Positions 23,507-32,405 of a DNA stretch of 48,209 bases are shown in pieces. The DNA comes from Patescibacteria group bacterium. GTDB taxonomy: Bacteria > Patescibacteria > Paceibacteria > UBA6257 > 2-01-FULL-56-20. A program made the position numbers and the translations under genes. How positions within the stretch are numbered: the first letter of the stretch is position 1; each line of letters starts with the position of its first letter. The stretch is taken from assembly GCA_018971305.1 (NCBI GenBank), contig JAGXBC010000005.1, forward strand, positions 1-48,209, read 5' to 3'. A model generated the notes under the pieces. The model ran no database searches. It saw nothing but the letters and a program-made list of their open reading frames with translations, and was not told where the DNA came from.

Positions 23507-24496
23507 TTATTTGCCGCGCAAGATCCTTGCCGCCGTACTAGGCTCAACAACGTTAATATCAACGCCTGTACTCAATTCAAATCCCCCAAGAACCGATATT
23601 TTAGGAACGATTTCCACGTGCCAATGATAATATTTATAGCTCCGTTTGTGTTTCAGAGGCGCTGTATGAATAAAGAAATTAAGGTCGGGGTCGTCAAGAT
23701 ATTTGGCAATTTTTTTCATTCCCGACTGCAGCATTTCCGCTACGGCACGCAATTCGGAAAAAGGGGCATGCTCAAAATGAGACGAGTGTCTTTTGGGAAA
23801 AACTCTAAGCTCGTATGCTTCGCGGGAAAAGAACGGGGCGAAAAGAAGAGCGGCTTTATTTTGGTCTACAACCCTTTTCTTCTCAGACAGCTCTGCTTTA
23901 ATGGAAACACAATGAGCGCAAGCGTGGTGTTTCTTAAAATAATTTCCAAGTCCTACCAGAGAGTGTTTAAAATCAGATGGTAAAATGGGGAGGGTTATTA
24001 CCTGATAGTGAGGGTGATATAGCGAGGCGCCGGCAGTCGGACCCCAATTAAAAAAAGCCGAGGTGTAAACGAGGCATTTATCTCGGGCCAGCATATTGTA
24101 TCTCTTTTGCAGCATCTGAAAAACCATAGTGGCTTCCTCAAGGGAAAGCTCGGAAAAGTTTTTGTTGTGATTACTGGTAATTAAGAGATCGTGCACGCCT
24201 GTGCCGCTTTTTATGGGGTAAGGCCCTTCATGGTAATTTGAAGCGCAAAGTTTGCCTTTATGAATAAGAGCTGGATATTTGTTGGGCAGCAAAACCATCC
24301 GCCATTTTTTCTCATCGGGCCAGCTGAAAACAGGCGGCCAATTGCCGCTTTTCTCCAGGTCCTCAAACGGGCAGATATTTTTGGGCGAGGGTTTGCGCTT
24401 GGTAACCCTGCTTGCAATATTGTGCGGCCTGCCAGCCCGTTCCGGTGCCATAATAATCCAATCGCCGGAGACCAAATCTTGTCGTAATTCTGACAT
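23507..24496 (-). CDS. galT: Galactose-1-phosphate uridylyltransferase family protein
   Basis: A 329-residue nucleotidyl transferase of the HIT superfamily. The active-site histidine triad-like motif is SLYHPHYQVI (near residue 158), with the nucleophile His between the two prolines and tyrosine side. A second metal/His segment YYHWHVEIVPK lies near 292. Two Cys-containing zinc-site regions are visible (NICPFED near 41; HACAHC near 191). It exchanges UMP or AMP between nucleotide sugars and hexose-1-phosphate; GalT versus ADP-glucose phosphorylase cannot be told from this sequence alone. It starts 5 nt after the DUF1653 gene. Confidence 0.88.
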   Translation of the reverse strand: MSELRQDLVSGDWIIMAPERAGRPHNIASRVTKRKPSPKNICPFEDLEKSGNWPPVFSWPDEKKWRMVLLPNKYPALIHKGKLCASNYHEGPYPIKSGTGVHDLLITSNHNKNFSELSLEEATMVFQMLQKRYNMLARDKCLVYTSAFFNWGPTAGASLYHPHYQVITLPILPSDFKHSLVGLGNYFKKHHACAHCVSIKAELSEKKRVVDQNKAALLFAPFFSREAYELRVFPKRHSSHFEHAPFSELRAVAEMLQSGMKKIAKYLDDPDLNFFIHTAPLKHKRSYKYYHWHVEIVPKISVLGGFELSTGVDINVVEPSTAARILRGK

Positions 24497-24501
24497 AATT
24501 A

Positions 24502-24723
24502 TTATCCTATATATTTAAATCTTGTAACCTTTTTTCCGCCAAAATCTACCGAATCGGTAAACATTCTTAAGGGGCGGACCCATAGTTCTTTTTCGCCATA
24601 TAATGCTTGATATAATACCAGACTTTCTAAAGACTCACTGTGTCTTACGACTCCCAGAACCTTATACTTGTTTCCTTTAAAATGCTCGTATATTCCAAGT
24701 TTTATAATTGGCGTACCCATCAT
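24502..24723 (-). CDS. DUF1653 family protein
   Basis: A 73-residue protein that matches DUF1653 over most of its length: GIYEHFKGNKYKVLGVVRHSE, then LYQALYGEKELWVRPLRMF and a terminal TRFKYIG. The family is common and its function is unknown. ATG at 24723 or 24720 are both possible. The gene sits 7 nt after mrdA and 5 nt before galT, so it is probably read through from the cell-wall operon. Confidence 0.88.
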   Translation of the reverse strand: MMGTPIIKLGIYEHFKGNKYKVLGVVRHSESLESLVLYQALYGEKELWVRPLRMFTDSVDFGGKKVTRFKYIG

Positions 24724-24730
24724 AAGATAT

Positions 24731-26644
24731 CTATTTCTTAATTCTATTCAAATAATACCAATTAAGCACGTCCTTCGCTATCGGTACGGCGTTCAAACTT
24801 CCCTCTTTGGAATTTTCGATAAGGATCAAAATTGCTATCTGCGGATTTGCTGTCGGAGTATAGCCGACAAAGAAAGCGTTTTCTTGGGCGTTGTTCTGCA
24901 CCTGAGCACTGCCGGTTTTTGCCGCTACGGGAAAACCAAGGTCGTGCAGGGAATAAGCCGTACCGAGCGGCGCCGTTACCGCTTGGATCATTCCTTTCTG
25001 CGCTTCTTTTATCTCCGGCAACAGGTCGGTCAAATCCGCGAGAACCTGGGGGTGCGGAGCGTTCATATTCACTACCGGCTTATAAATGGTCCCACCGTTA
25101 GCTATGGCGCTTATATAATCCAAAAGCTGAAGCGGCGTAAGAAGCAGGTCTCCCTGGCCGATTGAAACGTTATATGTATCTCCTAAAAGCCACGGCGTTC
25201 CGGTCTTTTGCTCTTTCCAAGAAGCGGATGGCAGAAAACCGGCAGCTTCGCCTGTCAGATCTATACCGGTCTTTTCTCCTAAATGAAATCTGCGCCACCA
25301 ATCGGATAAAGTACTGATTCCCAATCCATCAATATGCCCTGTGTTCTGCGTACTGCCGCTAGCCAGCAAAATTTGCGTATTAGCTCCCCCGCCAACAGTG
25401 TAGAAATAAACGTTGGATGATTGCGCGAGCGCAGCCGCCAAATTAACGTTCCCTTGGTAACGCCAATCCAAATATCTCGTTGGGGTTTGCGGATTGTAAG
25501 GATTAGGAACATCCAAATATCCGGGAGAAAATATCTGCCGCTGCGGGTCAATAATGCCTTCTTTAAGCGCCGCAACGCCCACGAGCGGTTTAATTGTTGA
25601 ACCAGGGTTGTAAAAACCGGAAACTATGCGATTAAAAAGCGGTTTGTCAGAAGAATTGAGTATTGCAAGTTTTGCGGAATTATTTCCGGACCCGCTTAAA
25701 ATATTATTATCAAAAGAAGGGAAATTCACGAGAGCCAGAACTTCTCCGTTCTGAGGGTCTATTGCCAAGCCCGCGCCTTTGGTTCTGCCCAAAGAAGCCA
25801 ACCCGCTTTGCATGCGTGCGTAAAAATATTTCTGTAATTCGCCGTCAATGGTTAGACTAAGCGTCTCCCCTATTTGCGGATCATTTTTCTTCTCCTCGCT
25901 CAAAACCTGGCCCGAGGCGTTTTTGGCCGTGACCATGATTCCGGGAGTCCCACTAAGCTCGCTGTCGTAAAAAGATTCCACCCCGGCCTTACCAACAAAA
26001 TCTTCCGCGCTTAAATCGGGATTATTTTTAAGATTCGCCGGACTGGCCCGGCCGATATATCCGACCACAGAGGAAAAGATCGGGCCGTTGATATACCTCC
26101 TTTCAAAATCATTCTGGATCGATATCGCGGGAGAATTCAGGGCACGAAGCTGAATAAGTTGATTTTGTGTCAGATTATCAGAAAGAGCTATGCCGGTATA
26201 ATTTCCGGTAGCGCCATTTTTATCTATAGAACCAAGGATGTCGTTAGGTGAAATATAAAGTATGTTCTCTATGTCACGAAGGATATCTTCGCGCGAAACA
26301 TCATTCTGCAGAAATGTCTTAATATTCAAAATCGCGCTAAAAACAGGCTCATTCTTGGCAAGAACATCACCCTCGCGATCAACAATTAAACCTCGTGGGG
26401 CGGGAGTCCTTTGCTCATCGTTCACATTAGCCTCAGCTCTCGCGGAATAAAATTTACCATTGCCGAAATTCAAATAAAATATTGTTATCGCGAGCAGTAA
26501 TCCGGCAATAATTATAACGGCGCCCAAGTAAACCAAAGGTTTGTTGCCTATGGAGATCTCAACAATGCCAAGGTCATTTTCCCAATCGTCGCCAAGGGAA
26601 TCTTCAAAAGCCAAATCTTTATTTTTATCGGACTTAAATAGCAT
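24731..26644 (-). CDS. mrdA: Penicillin-binding protein 2 (elongation transpeptidase)
   Basis: A 637-residue class B PBP that crosslinks peptidoglycan during cell elongation. One span lies near residues 35-60, then the pedestal (RGLIVDREGDVLAKNEPVFS near 84) and the transpeptidase domain: SxxK motif GSTIKP with Ser near 350, SSN near 410 and KTGSAQV near 576. It follows mreC and mreD directly, the usual rod-shape order, which supports PBP2 rather than the septal PBP3. Confidence 0.94.
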   Translation of the reverse strand: MLFKSDKNKDLAFEDSLGDDWENDLGIVEISIGNKPLVYLGAVIIIAGLLLAITIFYLNFGNGKFYSARAEANVNDEQRTPAPRGLIVDREGDVLAKNEPVFSAILNIKTFLQNDVSREDILRDIENILYISPNDILGSIDKNGATGNYTGIALSDNLTQNQLIQLRALNSPAISIQNDFERRYINGPIFSSVVGYIGRASPANLKNNPDLSAEDFVGKAGVESFYDSELSGTPGIMVTAKNASGQVLSEEKKNDPQIGETLSLTIDGELQKYFYARMQSGLASLGRTKGAGLAIDPQNGEVLALVNFPSFDNNILSGSGNNSAKLAILNSSDKPLFNRIVSGFYNPGSTIKPLVGVAALKEGIIDPQRQIFSPGYLDVPNPYNPQTPTRYLDWRYQGNVNLAAALAQSSNVYFYTVGGGANTQILLASGSTQNTGHIDGLGISTLSDWWRRFHLGEKTGIDLTGEAAGFLPSASWKEQKTGTPWLLGDTYNVSIGQGDLLLTPLQLLDYISAIANGGTIYKPVVNMNAPHPQVLADLTDLLPEIKEAQKGMIQAVTAPLGTAYSLHDLGFPVAAKTGSAQVQNNAQENAFFVGYTPTANPQIAILILIENSKEGSLNAVPIAKDVLNWYYLNRIKK

Positions 26645-26664
26645 AAAAATGTCTACTCAATAAA

Positions 26665-27111
26665 TTAGATGGACGTAAAGCTATCTTTGTTTAAAACAGC
26701 AAATTCCGAAAATCCAAAGATCAATCCGATAATTACGTCTCTCGCAAAAATAATCGGTGCAGATAAAAGCAACTCCCTTTCGAAAATAAGGTATAAAACT
26801 AATATTCCCAAAAATATCGCCACCGGCACAATAACCCATGATTTCCAGCGGATCAGGCGTTTGCTCCAAAAAACTCCCAAAGGAAAAATTCCGAGAATAA
26901 ATATATCCCAGCTGAAAGCCGGCTGCCAGTTCAAAAAAAACAGAACTGCCAAAGTTAAAAATATAATCTCCAAAAAATCAATGAAAAGCGCGGGGACAAC
27001 GAGCGCGGCCACCAGTAAACCGCCACCGATGCCAAGAAACTGATTCAAGCGAGCTTCCAAAATAACGGCGATGACTGCGAACAATGCGGATAATAAAAAT
27101 CTCTGTCTCAT
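26665..27111 (-). CDS. mreD: MreD-like rod-shape protein
   Basis: A 148-residue protein with four or five hydrophobic spans and few polar residues. Sequence similarity to MreD is weak by eye; the call rests mainly on size, topology and its place between mreC and mrdA. MreD links the MreB filament to the wall-synthesis enzymes. It begins 16 nt after the mreC stop. Confidence 0.75.
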   Translation of the reverse strand: MRQRFLLSALFAVIAVILEARLNQFLGIGGGLLVAALVVPALFIDFLEIIFLTLAVLFFLNWQPAFSWDIFILGIFPLGVFWSKRLIRWKSWVIVPVAIFLGILVLYLIFERELLLSAPIIFARDVIIGLIFGFSEFAVLNKDSFTSI

Positions 27112-27127
27112 TGCGTTTCGGTCCAGC

Positions 27128-27802
27128 TCACCTTATTTTATTCACAAGCACGGTTTGTACTCCGGAAATGTCATAAACAAATTTAATTGCGGCTTCCTGA
27201 AAAAGCTTATCTGCGGAGATATTAACGCTCTCAACTTCTCCGATCGGCAGATCGTACGGAAAGTCCGGCGATGCCGAATAAATTATGTCTCCCTGGGCTA
27301 TCTCCGATTTAAGCGTTATCAACGTAGCTGTAGGTAGAGACCCCCCTCGGAGCAAAGCCTCGGCTCCGGAAGAACCAATCCGTACCGGCGACTGAAAACC
27401 GCTGTCGAAGACCGTCTGTACAACGGAGGTGTCTCTCTGAACGCTTTTAATCTTTCCGATGAGAATGTTTCCGAAAGTAACCGCCGCCCCCGTAACTACA
27501 CCTTCGTTTTCTCCGGCATCGAGCAATAATTCGTTTTTAAAATTTAGAGGGTAGCGCGAGTACACTATGGCTCTTATATAACTTGATGACTTATCCGGAA
27601 GCTGATCTTTGATGGCGTTAAGTTTAGCAATCTCAGCTCTTAAGGTTGCATTCTGTATGGCCAGGTTATTTTCATCAATCGCCCCGCCGTTAAAATTAGC
27701 ATCCAATTTATTCCTTAATTGCCACCCATACTGTGGTTCAAAAAATATCAAAAAGGCCGCGATGATTACGAGGATTAGGAATAAAAAAGTGTTGCTTTTC
27801 AC
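27128..27802 (-). CDS. mreC: Rod-shape-determining protein MreC
   Basis: A 224-residue MreC: one N-terminal span (residues 5-20), a short coiled coil (NATLRAEIAKLNAIKDQL near 52) and a beta-rich domain with VYSRYPLNFKNELLLDAGENEGV and GNILIGKIKSV. It is slightly shorter than usual (about 250-300), mainly in the C-terminal tail. It sits between mreB and mreD and scaffolds the elongation complex outside the membrane. Confidence 0.9.
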   Translation of the reverse strand: MKSNTFLFLILVIIAAFLIFFEPQYGWQLRNKLDANFNGGAIDENNLAIQNATLRAEIAKLNAIKDQLPDKSSSYIRAIVYSRYPLNFKNELLLDAGENEGVVTGAAVTFGNILIGKIKSVQRDTSVVQTVFDSGFQSPVRIGSSGAEALLRGGSLPTATLITLKSEIAQGDIIYSASPDFPYDLPIGEVESVNISADKLFQEAAIKFVYDISGVQTVLVNKIR

Positions 27803-27838
27803 TATTTAGCTGGTTGAAAATCGTTTCCGGCCGCCTCT

Positions 27839-28885
27839 TTAAAGGTTAATTGAGAGTGGTTGCGGTGGGTTCGCCAAAAATAAACGGTGGCCATCAAAAT
27901 CATCAATTATTCTCCCTAATCCTCTCGCCACACAGGCAAGGGGGCTGTCCACTATTTTGACAGAAACTCCGGCTTCTTTGCTTATAAGTTCGTCCAAGCC
28001 GCGGAGCATGGCGCCTCCTCCGCAAACATAAATACCTCCGTTCAGAATGTCACCGACCAATTCCGGCGGCGTAGCCTCCACAACTTCGCGGATAGAATCG
28101 GTTATGTACTTAAGGGATTTGGCGAGGGCTGCGCGCACGTGATTGGTTTTAAGGATGACTTCCCGCGGCAGGCCCGTAGTAATGTCACGACCCCGGATGG
28201 CTATTTCCAGACGATCGTCTATGGGAATTGCCGAACCAACTTCTATTTTGGCCAACTCGGCAGTAGATTCTCCGATGGCAAGACGGAATTCGTCACGGAC
28301 AAATCTTATAATATCTTCGTTGAATTTATCGCCCGCAATCTTGAGCGTTTTGGAAACAACTGTTCCGCCCAGAGAAATTATGGCAATATCCGTTGTCCCG
28401 CCTCCGATATCAACTATCAAACTCGCCGAAGGTTCGGTAACGGGCAGATCGGCTCCTAAAGCTGCGGCGGTTGGAGATTCAACTAAGTAAACCTTGGAAC
28501 AACCGGAGCTTAAGGCGGCATCTTCCACGGATTTTCTTTCAACTTCCGTCAGATTATTTGGTATGGCTATTACTGCCCGCCTGTAACTTAATAAAGGGTT
28601 AGTCCTCTGTTTTTTTAAAAGTTCACGCAAATATTCCTGCGTCATTTCAAAATCGGAAATAACGCCGTTTACGAGCGGCCGGATGACGTTAATGTGTCCC
28701 GGAGTACGGCCCAGCATCTTCTTGGCCTCTAATCCTATCGCCAAAATTTTGTTGGTTTTATTGTTAATAGCAGCCACAGTTGGCTCATCAATAACAATGC
28801 CGCGGTTCTTTAAATAGACCAATGAATTCGCGGTTCCAAGGTCAATTCCTATGTCGCTAAAAAATTTATCTAAAATACCAGCCAT
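27839..28885 (-). CDS. mreB: Rod-shape-determining protein MreB
   Basis: A 348-residue actin homologue that guides side-wall growth. The start MAGILDKFFSDIGIDLGTANSLVY carries the first phosphate loop; DIGGGTTDIAIISLGG (near 155) is the second and GGGAMLRGLDELI (near 285) the adenosine motif. The frame is open 26 codons further upstream, but that part is not MreB-like and covers the promoter. The promoter is TTGCCC (28928-28923), 17 bp, TATTTT (28905-28900). It heads mreB-mreC-mreD-mrdA. Confidence 0.96.
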   Translation of the reverse strand: MAGILDKFFSDIGIDLGTANSLVYLKNRGIVIDEPTVAAINNKTNKILAIGLEAKKMLGRTPGHINVIRPLVNGVISDFEMTQEYLRELLKKQRTNPLLSYRRAVIAIPNNLTEVERKSVEDAALSSGCSKVYLVESPTAAALGADLPVTEPSASLIVDIGGGTTDIAIISLGGTVVSKTLKIAGDKFNEDIIRFVRDEFRLAIGESTAELAKIEVGSAIPIDDRLEIAIRGRDITTGLPREVILKTNHVRAALAKSLKYITDSIREVVEATPPELVGDILNGGIYVCGGGAMLRGLDELISKEAGVSVKIVDSPLACVARGLGRIIDDFDGHRLFLANPPQPLSINL

Positions 28886-28899
28886 TGGAGATTGATAAG

Positions 28900-28928
28900 A
28901 AAATACCACAAAAAAACAGCGGGGGCAA
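28900..28928 (-). promoter_or_regulatory. mreB promoter
   Basis: TTGCCC, 17-bp spacer, TATTTT preceded by TGG (extended -10). The implied leader is about 8 nt, too short for a normal ribosome site. Confidence 0.55.
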
Positions 28929-28974
28929 GATAGCATGCGGTTTGATTTCCCACCAACCGTCAAGCTATCCGGCG

Positions 28975-30195
28975 TTATGATAAAATCTTCAGTGCCTCGG
29001 AGAGAGAAACGATCTGCGCATCTTCTTCATTCCTTTTTTTAACTTCTATCTTGTCGCCAGTTTTTGGACTGACTACCAGCCGCCAAGGAATTCCCAAGAG
29101 GTCGGCTTCGGCAAATTTCTCTCCGGCGTTCGTATCGCGATCGTCATAGAGAATCTCCACGCCCGCCTTTTGCAATTCTTGATAAATCTTTCCGCCATCA
29201 ACGCTTCCTAGAGCCAGGAGGTGTGCCTTAAAAGGCGCAACCGTCTCCGGCCAGATTATCCCGTTCTTATCGTTATAAACTTCTACTATGGTTGCCATCA
29301 ATCGCCCGATACCTATGCCATATGAACCCATCACGACCAATTTTTCTTTTCCGTCTTCGTCACGGAACTTAAAGTTGAAAGCTTCTGAATATTTGGTTCC
29401 CAAAGGGAAAATATTACCCACCTCAATCGATTTTTTCTCCTCCACCCCGCCGTCGCATTGGGAGCACTTTCCGCCGGATTTCAGCTTGGAAATCTCTTTG
29501 TTTTCCGCATAACCGCATTTTCCGCAGACGAATATCGTGTCTTCGCCGATATCGGCTACAACCTGGAATTCATGCGTATTTTCGGCTGTAAAATCTCCTC
29601 CGGCGGCAAGAGTGTAAATCGCCTTCAGGCCACAGCGTTCGAATATCTTGCGGTATGCTAAAGCAACTTTTCCGTAATATTCCAACAAATCTTTTTCCGA
29701 AGCGTGGAAACTATAGAGATCTTTCATTAAAAATTCTTTTCCACGCAAAAGTCCTGACTTGGCCCGCGGCTCGTTTCTGAACTTCGTCTGGATCTGATAA
29801 ACTGCAGCAGGCAAATCTCTATACGAACTTATATTTCTGGCGGCGATGGGGGTCAACAAGTCCTCGTGCGACCAGCCGAGAACAAAATTCGGCTTGTCTT
29901 CTTCTTTGCCGAAAACTTCGTAACCGATATCAACGCTCCAACGACCGGTACTTTCCCAATATTTTTTCTCCACGAGCGCCGGCATCTGCAATTCCTCGCC
30001 GCCGATAGCGTTCATTTCTTCGCGGATTATATCGGCGATCTTCTGGATAACCCTCCAGCCAAGCGGTAAATAAGTGTAAACACCGGCAGATGTTTTATAA
30101 ACAAATCCCCCGCGCGTTAAAAGCTTTGCGTTTGTAGCCTCTTCGTCCTTCGGCGCTTCGCGGAGAATTTTTGTGAAAAGTTTGGATTGGAGCAT
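28975..30195 (-). CDS. proS: Prolyl-tRNA synthetase without INS editing domain
   Basis: Charges tRNA-Pro. The N-terminal SKLFTKILREAPKDEEATNAKLLTRGGFVYKTSAGVYTYLPLG is of bacterial type. Motif 2 is FRNEPRAKSGLLRGKEFLMKD and motif 3 is GSYGIGIGRLMAT. At 406 residues it is about 165 short of the E. coli enzyme because the INS editing domain between motifs 2 and 3 is gone. In its place is a short segment with two CxxC pairs (CGKCGY near 224 and CSQCDG near 246), a likely zinc knuckle. An anticodon-binding domain is kept at the C-terminus. It lies between mraY and mreB. Confidence 0.95.
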   Translation of the reverse strand: MLQSKLFTKILREAPKDEEATNAKLLTRGGFVYKTSAGVYTYLPLGWRVIQKIADIIREEMNAIGGEELQMPALVEKKYWESTGRWSVDIGYEVFGKEEDKPNFVLGWSHEDLLTPIAARNISSYRDLPAAVYQIQTKFRNEPRAKSGLLRGKEFLMKDLYSFHASEKDLLEYYGKVALAYRKIFERCGLKAIYTLAAGGDFTAENTHEFQVVADIGEDTIFVCGKCGYAENKEISKLKSGGKCSQCDGGVEEKKSIEVGNIFPLGTKYSEAFNFKFRDEDGKEKLVVMGSYGIGIGRLMATIVEVYNDKNGIIWPETVAPFKAHLLALGSVDGGKIYQELQKAGVEILYDDRDTNAGEKFAEADLLGIPWRLVVSPKTGDKIEVKKRNEEDAQIVSLSEALKILS

Positions 30196-30236
30196 AAATT
30201 AAGAGTATCACTAAAATATACCTGCGACAAAATATA

Positions 30237-31283
30237 CTATAGAAACCTTGAAAGGAAAAATATCACGAGCCCGAAGACGGCGCTCAAGGCCGAGATTATC
30301 CAAAAACGCATCGTTACCTGCGATTCAGGCCAGCCCTTGGCTTCAAAGTGATGATGCAAGGGCGTGGAAAGGAAAATCTTTTTACCGCGTATTTTTTTGC
30401 TCGCAAGTTGGACGATAACGGAAAGCGATTCTACTACCAAGATAATCGCGAAGAATGGCAGGAGAAGTGTTGTGTTGGTAAGCATGGCGATAACGCCGAT
30501 TGTGATACCGAGCGACATAGAACCGGTATCCCCCATAAAAAATCTTGCCGGATAGATGTTATACCAAAGAAAGGCGAGAAGTGCTCCGACTATTGCCGCA
30601 CCGAAAGCGGCAAGGTCATAACGATGCAAGATAAAAGCTACCGTAATCAATGCTACGAAAGCGAACAATGCCACGCCGCCGAAAAGACCATCTAAACCAT
30701 CTGTTTCGTTAGCAGAAAAAGCGCTCGCGAAAATTATGAAAATAAAGATAGGGATATACCAGGCCCCTATTTGAAAATTTCCTATAAGCGGCACGTTGAT
30801 AACATCCCAGCCGAGCTTGAAGTAGAACCACCAGGCGCCGATGGCGGCAATAATGATATAGATGATAGATTTCTGACGGATTTTGAGGCCGCCACCGGAT
30901 GCACCGCCAATGCCCCGCGTTCCCAGCCAATCGTCAACAAGCCCCAAGAGCGCCGCGATAAAAAGCGCGATGAGCGGCAAATAGGTTTCGGCACGATTGA
31001 TAAAATTCAAATATCCCCAAGAACCGGGAAAAAGCCGGGAAGCTATCCAAAAAATTATCGCCAGACCGATAACAGTGGCCCAAATTATAACTCCGCCGGC
31101 GGTCGGCGTTCCGGCTTTCTTCTCGTGGAATTTATGGAAAACGGGGGTTTCTTTGTCGCCCCTGATTTGCTTCCTGAAATTTCTTTTATCCAGGAAACTA
31201 GACCAGAAAGGAGTTACTATTAGTGCGACAAAAAATGCTATAACGGCAACGATAATAATTCTGACTGTTTCAAATAAAAGCAT
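30237..31283 (-). CDS. mraY: Phospho-N-acetylmuramoyl-pentapeptide transferase
   Basis: A 348-residue polytopic enzyme that makes lipid I from UDP-MurNAc-pentapeptide and undecaprenyl phosphate. The catalytic motifs are GLVDDWLGTR (near 115), NETDGLDGL (near 190) and LHHHFEAKGWPE (near 307). About ten hydrophobic spans are visible. It follows the carboxypeptidase gene by 3 nt. Confidence 0.95.
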   Translation of the reverse strand: MLLFETVRIIIVAVIAFFVALIVTPFWSSFLDKRNFRKQIRGDKETPVFHKFHEKKAGTPTAGGVIIWATVIGLAIIFWIASRLFPGSWGYLNFINRAETYLPLIALFIAALLGLVDDWLGTRGIGGASGGGLKIRQKSIIYIIIAAIGAWWFYFKLGWDVINVPLIGNFQIGAWYIPIFIFIIFASAFSANETDGLDGLFGGVALFAFVALITVAFILHRYDLAAFGAAIVGALLAFLWYNIYPARFFMGDTGSMSLGITIGVIAMLTNTTLLLPFFAIILVVESLSVIVQLASKKIRGKKIFLSTPLHHHFEAKGWPESQVTMRFWIISALSAVFGLVIFFLSRFL

Positions 31284-31286
31284 GGC

Positions 31287-32399
31287 TTATTTGTAATTAT
31301 TTTCAAACCAATTTATCAAATTGTGGGTGTCATTGAATCTATCGTCTGACCCTAATACTATAACCAAAATCGGACGTTTTTCGTAGGAAAAGAGCGAGAG
31401 CAGATTGCCGCTCGCTTCGTCCGTGAATCCGGTTTTGCCTCCCAAAAAATCGTACTCGCCCGCGAAAATATTGATATTCTTCACGGAAATTTTTCTGCCG
31501 GAGTTAAGCTCGGTAATGTATACGGACTTATTCGTTGTGATCTTAAATATTTCCGGATATTGATTATATATCTTCTGAGCTAAACTCAAGAGGTTAAAGG
31601 CGGTGGACTGATTGGCCGAAGATAGCCCGACAGAACCGTCATAATTAGTATCGGCTAACCCCCAATTTTTTGCCTGCGCGTTCATTGCTGCCACAAAATC
31701 GGTATAACCATAAAAATTTGCGATAGCTGTTGCGGCTTCATTGTTGGATTCCACAAACATCGCCAAGCGCAAATCACCAATAGTAAATCTATCACCAATA
31801 CCCATATCAGGAGAATAATCCGTTGGGAAATCAGCCTCAGTCAAAGTGGTTGACTGATTTACAGAGATGCCCCGTGAAACGATAACTCCTGTCATTAGCT
31901 TCGTGAGGGAGGCTAACGGCCAGCGCATGTTTGGCTTCAGCTCAAAATAAACCTGGCCGCTCAGAAGATCGGCAACCAAAACAGCATGCGCGCTTGTCTG
32001 TGGCACGCTACCATTGCCATAGCGATAAAATAACTGCTTAGTCGGATCATTGGATGACTCTACTGCTCCCAGTGATTCGGAAACATTGGCGGAGTTCAAA
32101 GCCGGATTAGTATCGTTCTGAAGTGATGATGTCGTTTCGTTCGCAGATATAGAGTCTCCCAATATTTTTTCAAGGATAGACGCGTTATTTGTTTCGGACG
32201 GAGTCGCCGATTTCAATCCGCTTTCCGGGATTTTTGAGGGAGATTCTAGAACAAAAATCGGAGGAGCGGATTTTGCGTCCGTCATAAAATTGGCATCGGC
32301 CACAGCCGGCGGCTTAGAGAATACCGCACTACGATTGCTGAAAACCACAAGAAGCAATATTATCCCTAAAAATGAAAACTTATGCCAATTTTCGTCCAT
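31287..32399 (-). CDS. D-alanyl-D-alanine carboxypeptidase (S11 family)
   Basis: A 370-residue penicillin-binding protein with an N-terminal signal anchor (residues 8-25), a Ser/Asn/Thr-rich linker of about 100 residues and an S11 domain: SxxK motif ASLTKLMTG near 163, SxN in VESNNEAATA near 220 and GGKTGFTDEASGN near 319. It trims the terminal D-Ala of stem peptides outside the membrane. The gene lies between ddl and mraY, with 6-nt and 3-nt gaps, so all three wall genes are one transcript. Confidence 0.92.
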   Translation of the reverse strand: MDENWHKFSFLGIILLLVVFSNRSAVFSKPPAVADANFMTDAKSAPPIFVLESPSKIPESGLKSATPSETNNASILEKILGDSISANETTSSLQNDTNPALNSANVSESLGAVESSNDPTKQLFYRYGNGSVPQTSAHAVLVADLLSGQVYFELKPNMRWPLASLTKLMTGVIVSRGISVNQSTTLTEADFPTDYSPDMGIGDRFTIGDLRLAMFVESNNEAATAIANFYGYTDFVAAMNAQAKNWGLADTNYDGSVGLSSANQSTAFNLLSLAQKIYNQYPEIFKITTNKSVYITELNSGRKISVKNINIFAGEYDFLGGKTGFTDEASGNLLSLFSYEKRPILVIVLGSDDRFNDTHNLINWFENNYK

Positions 32400-32405
32400 A
32401 ATTAA

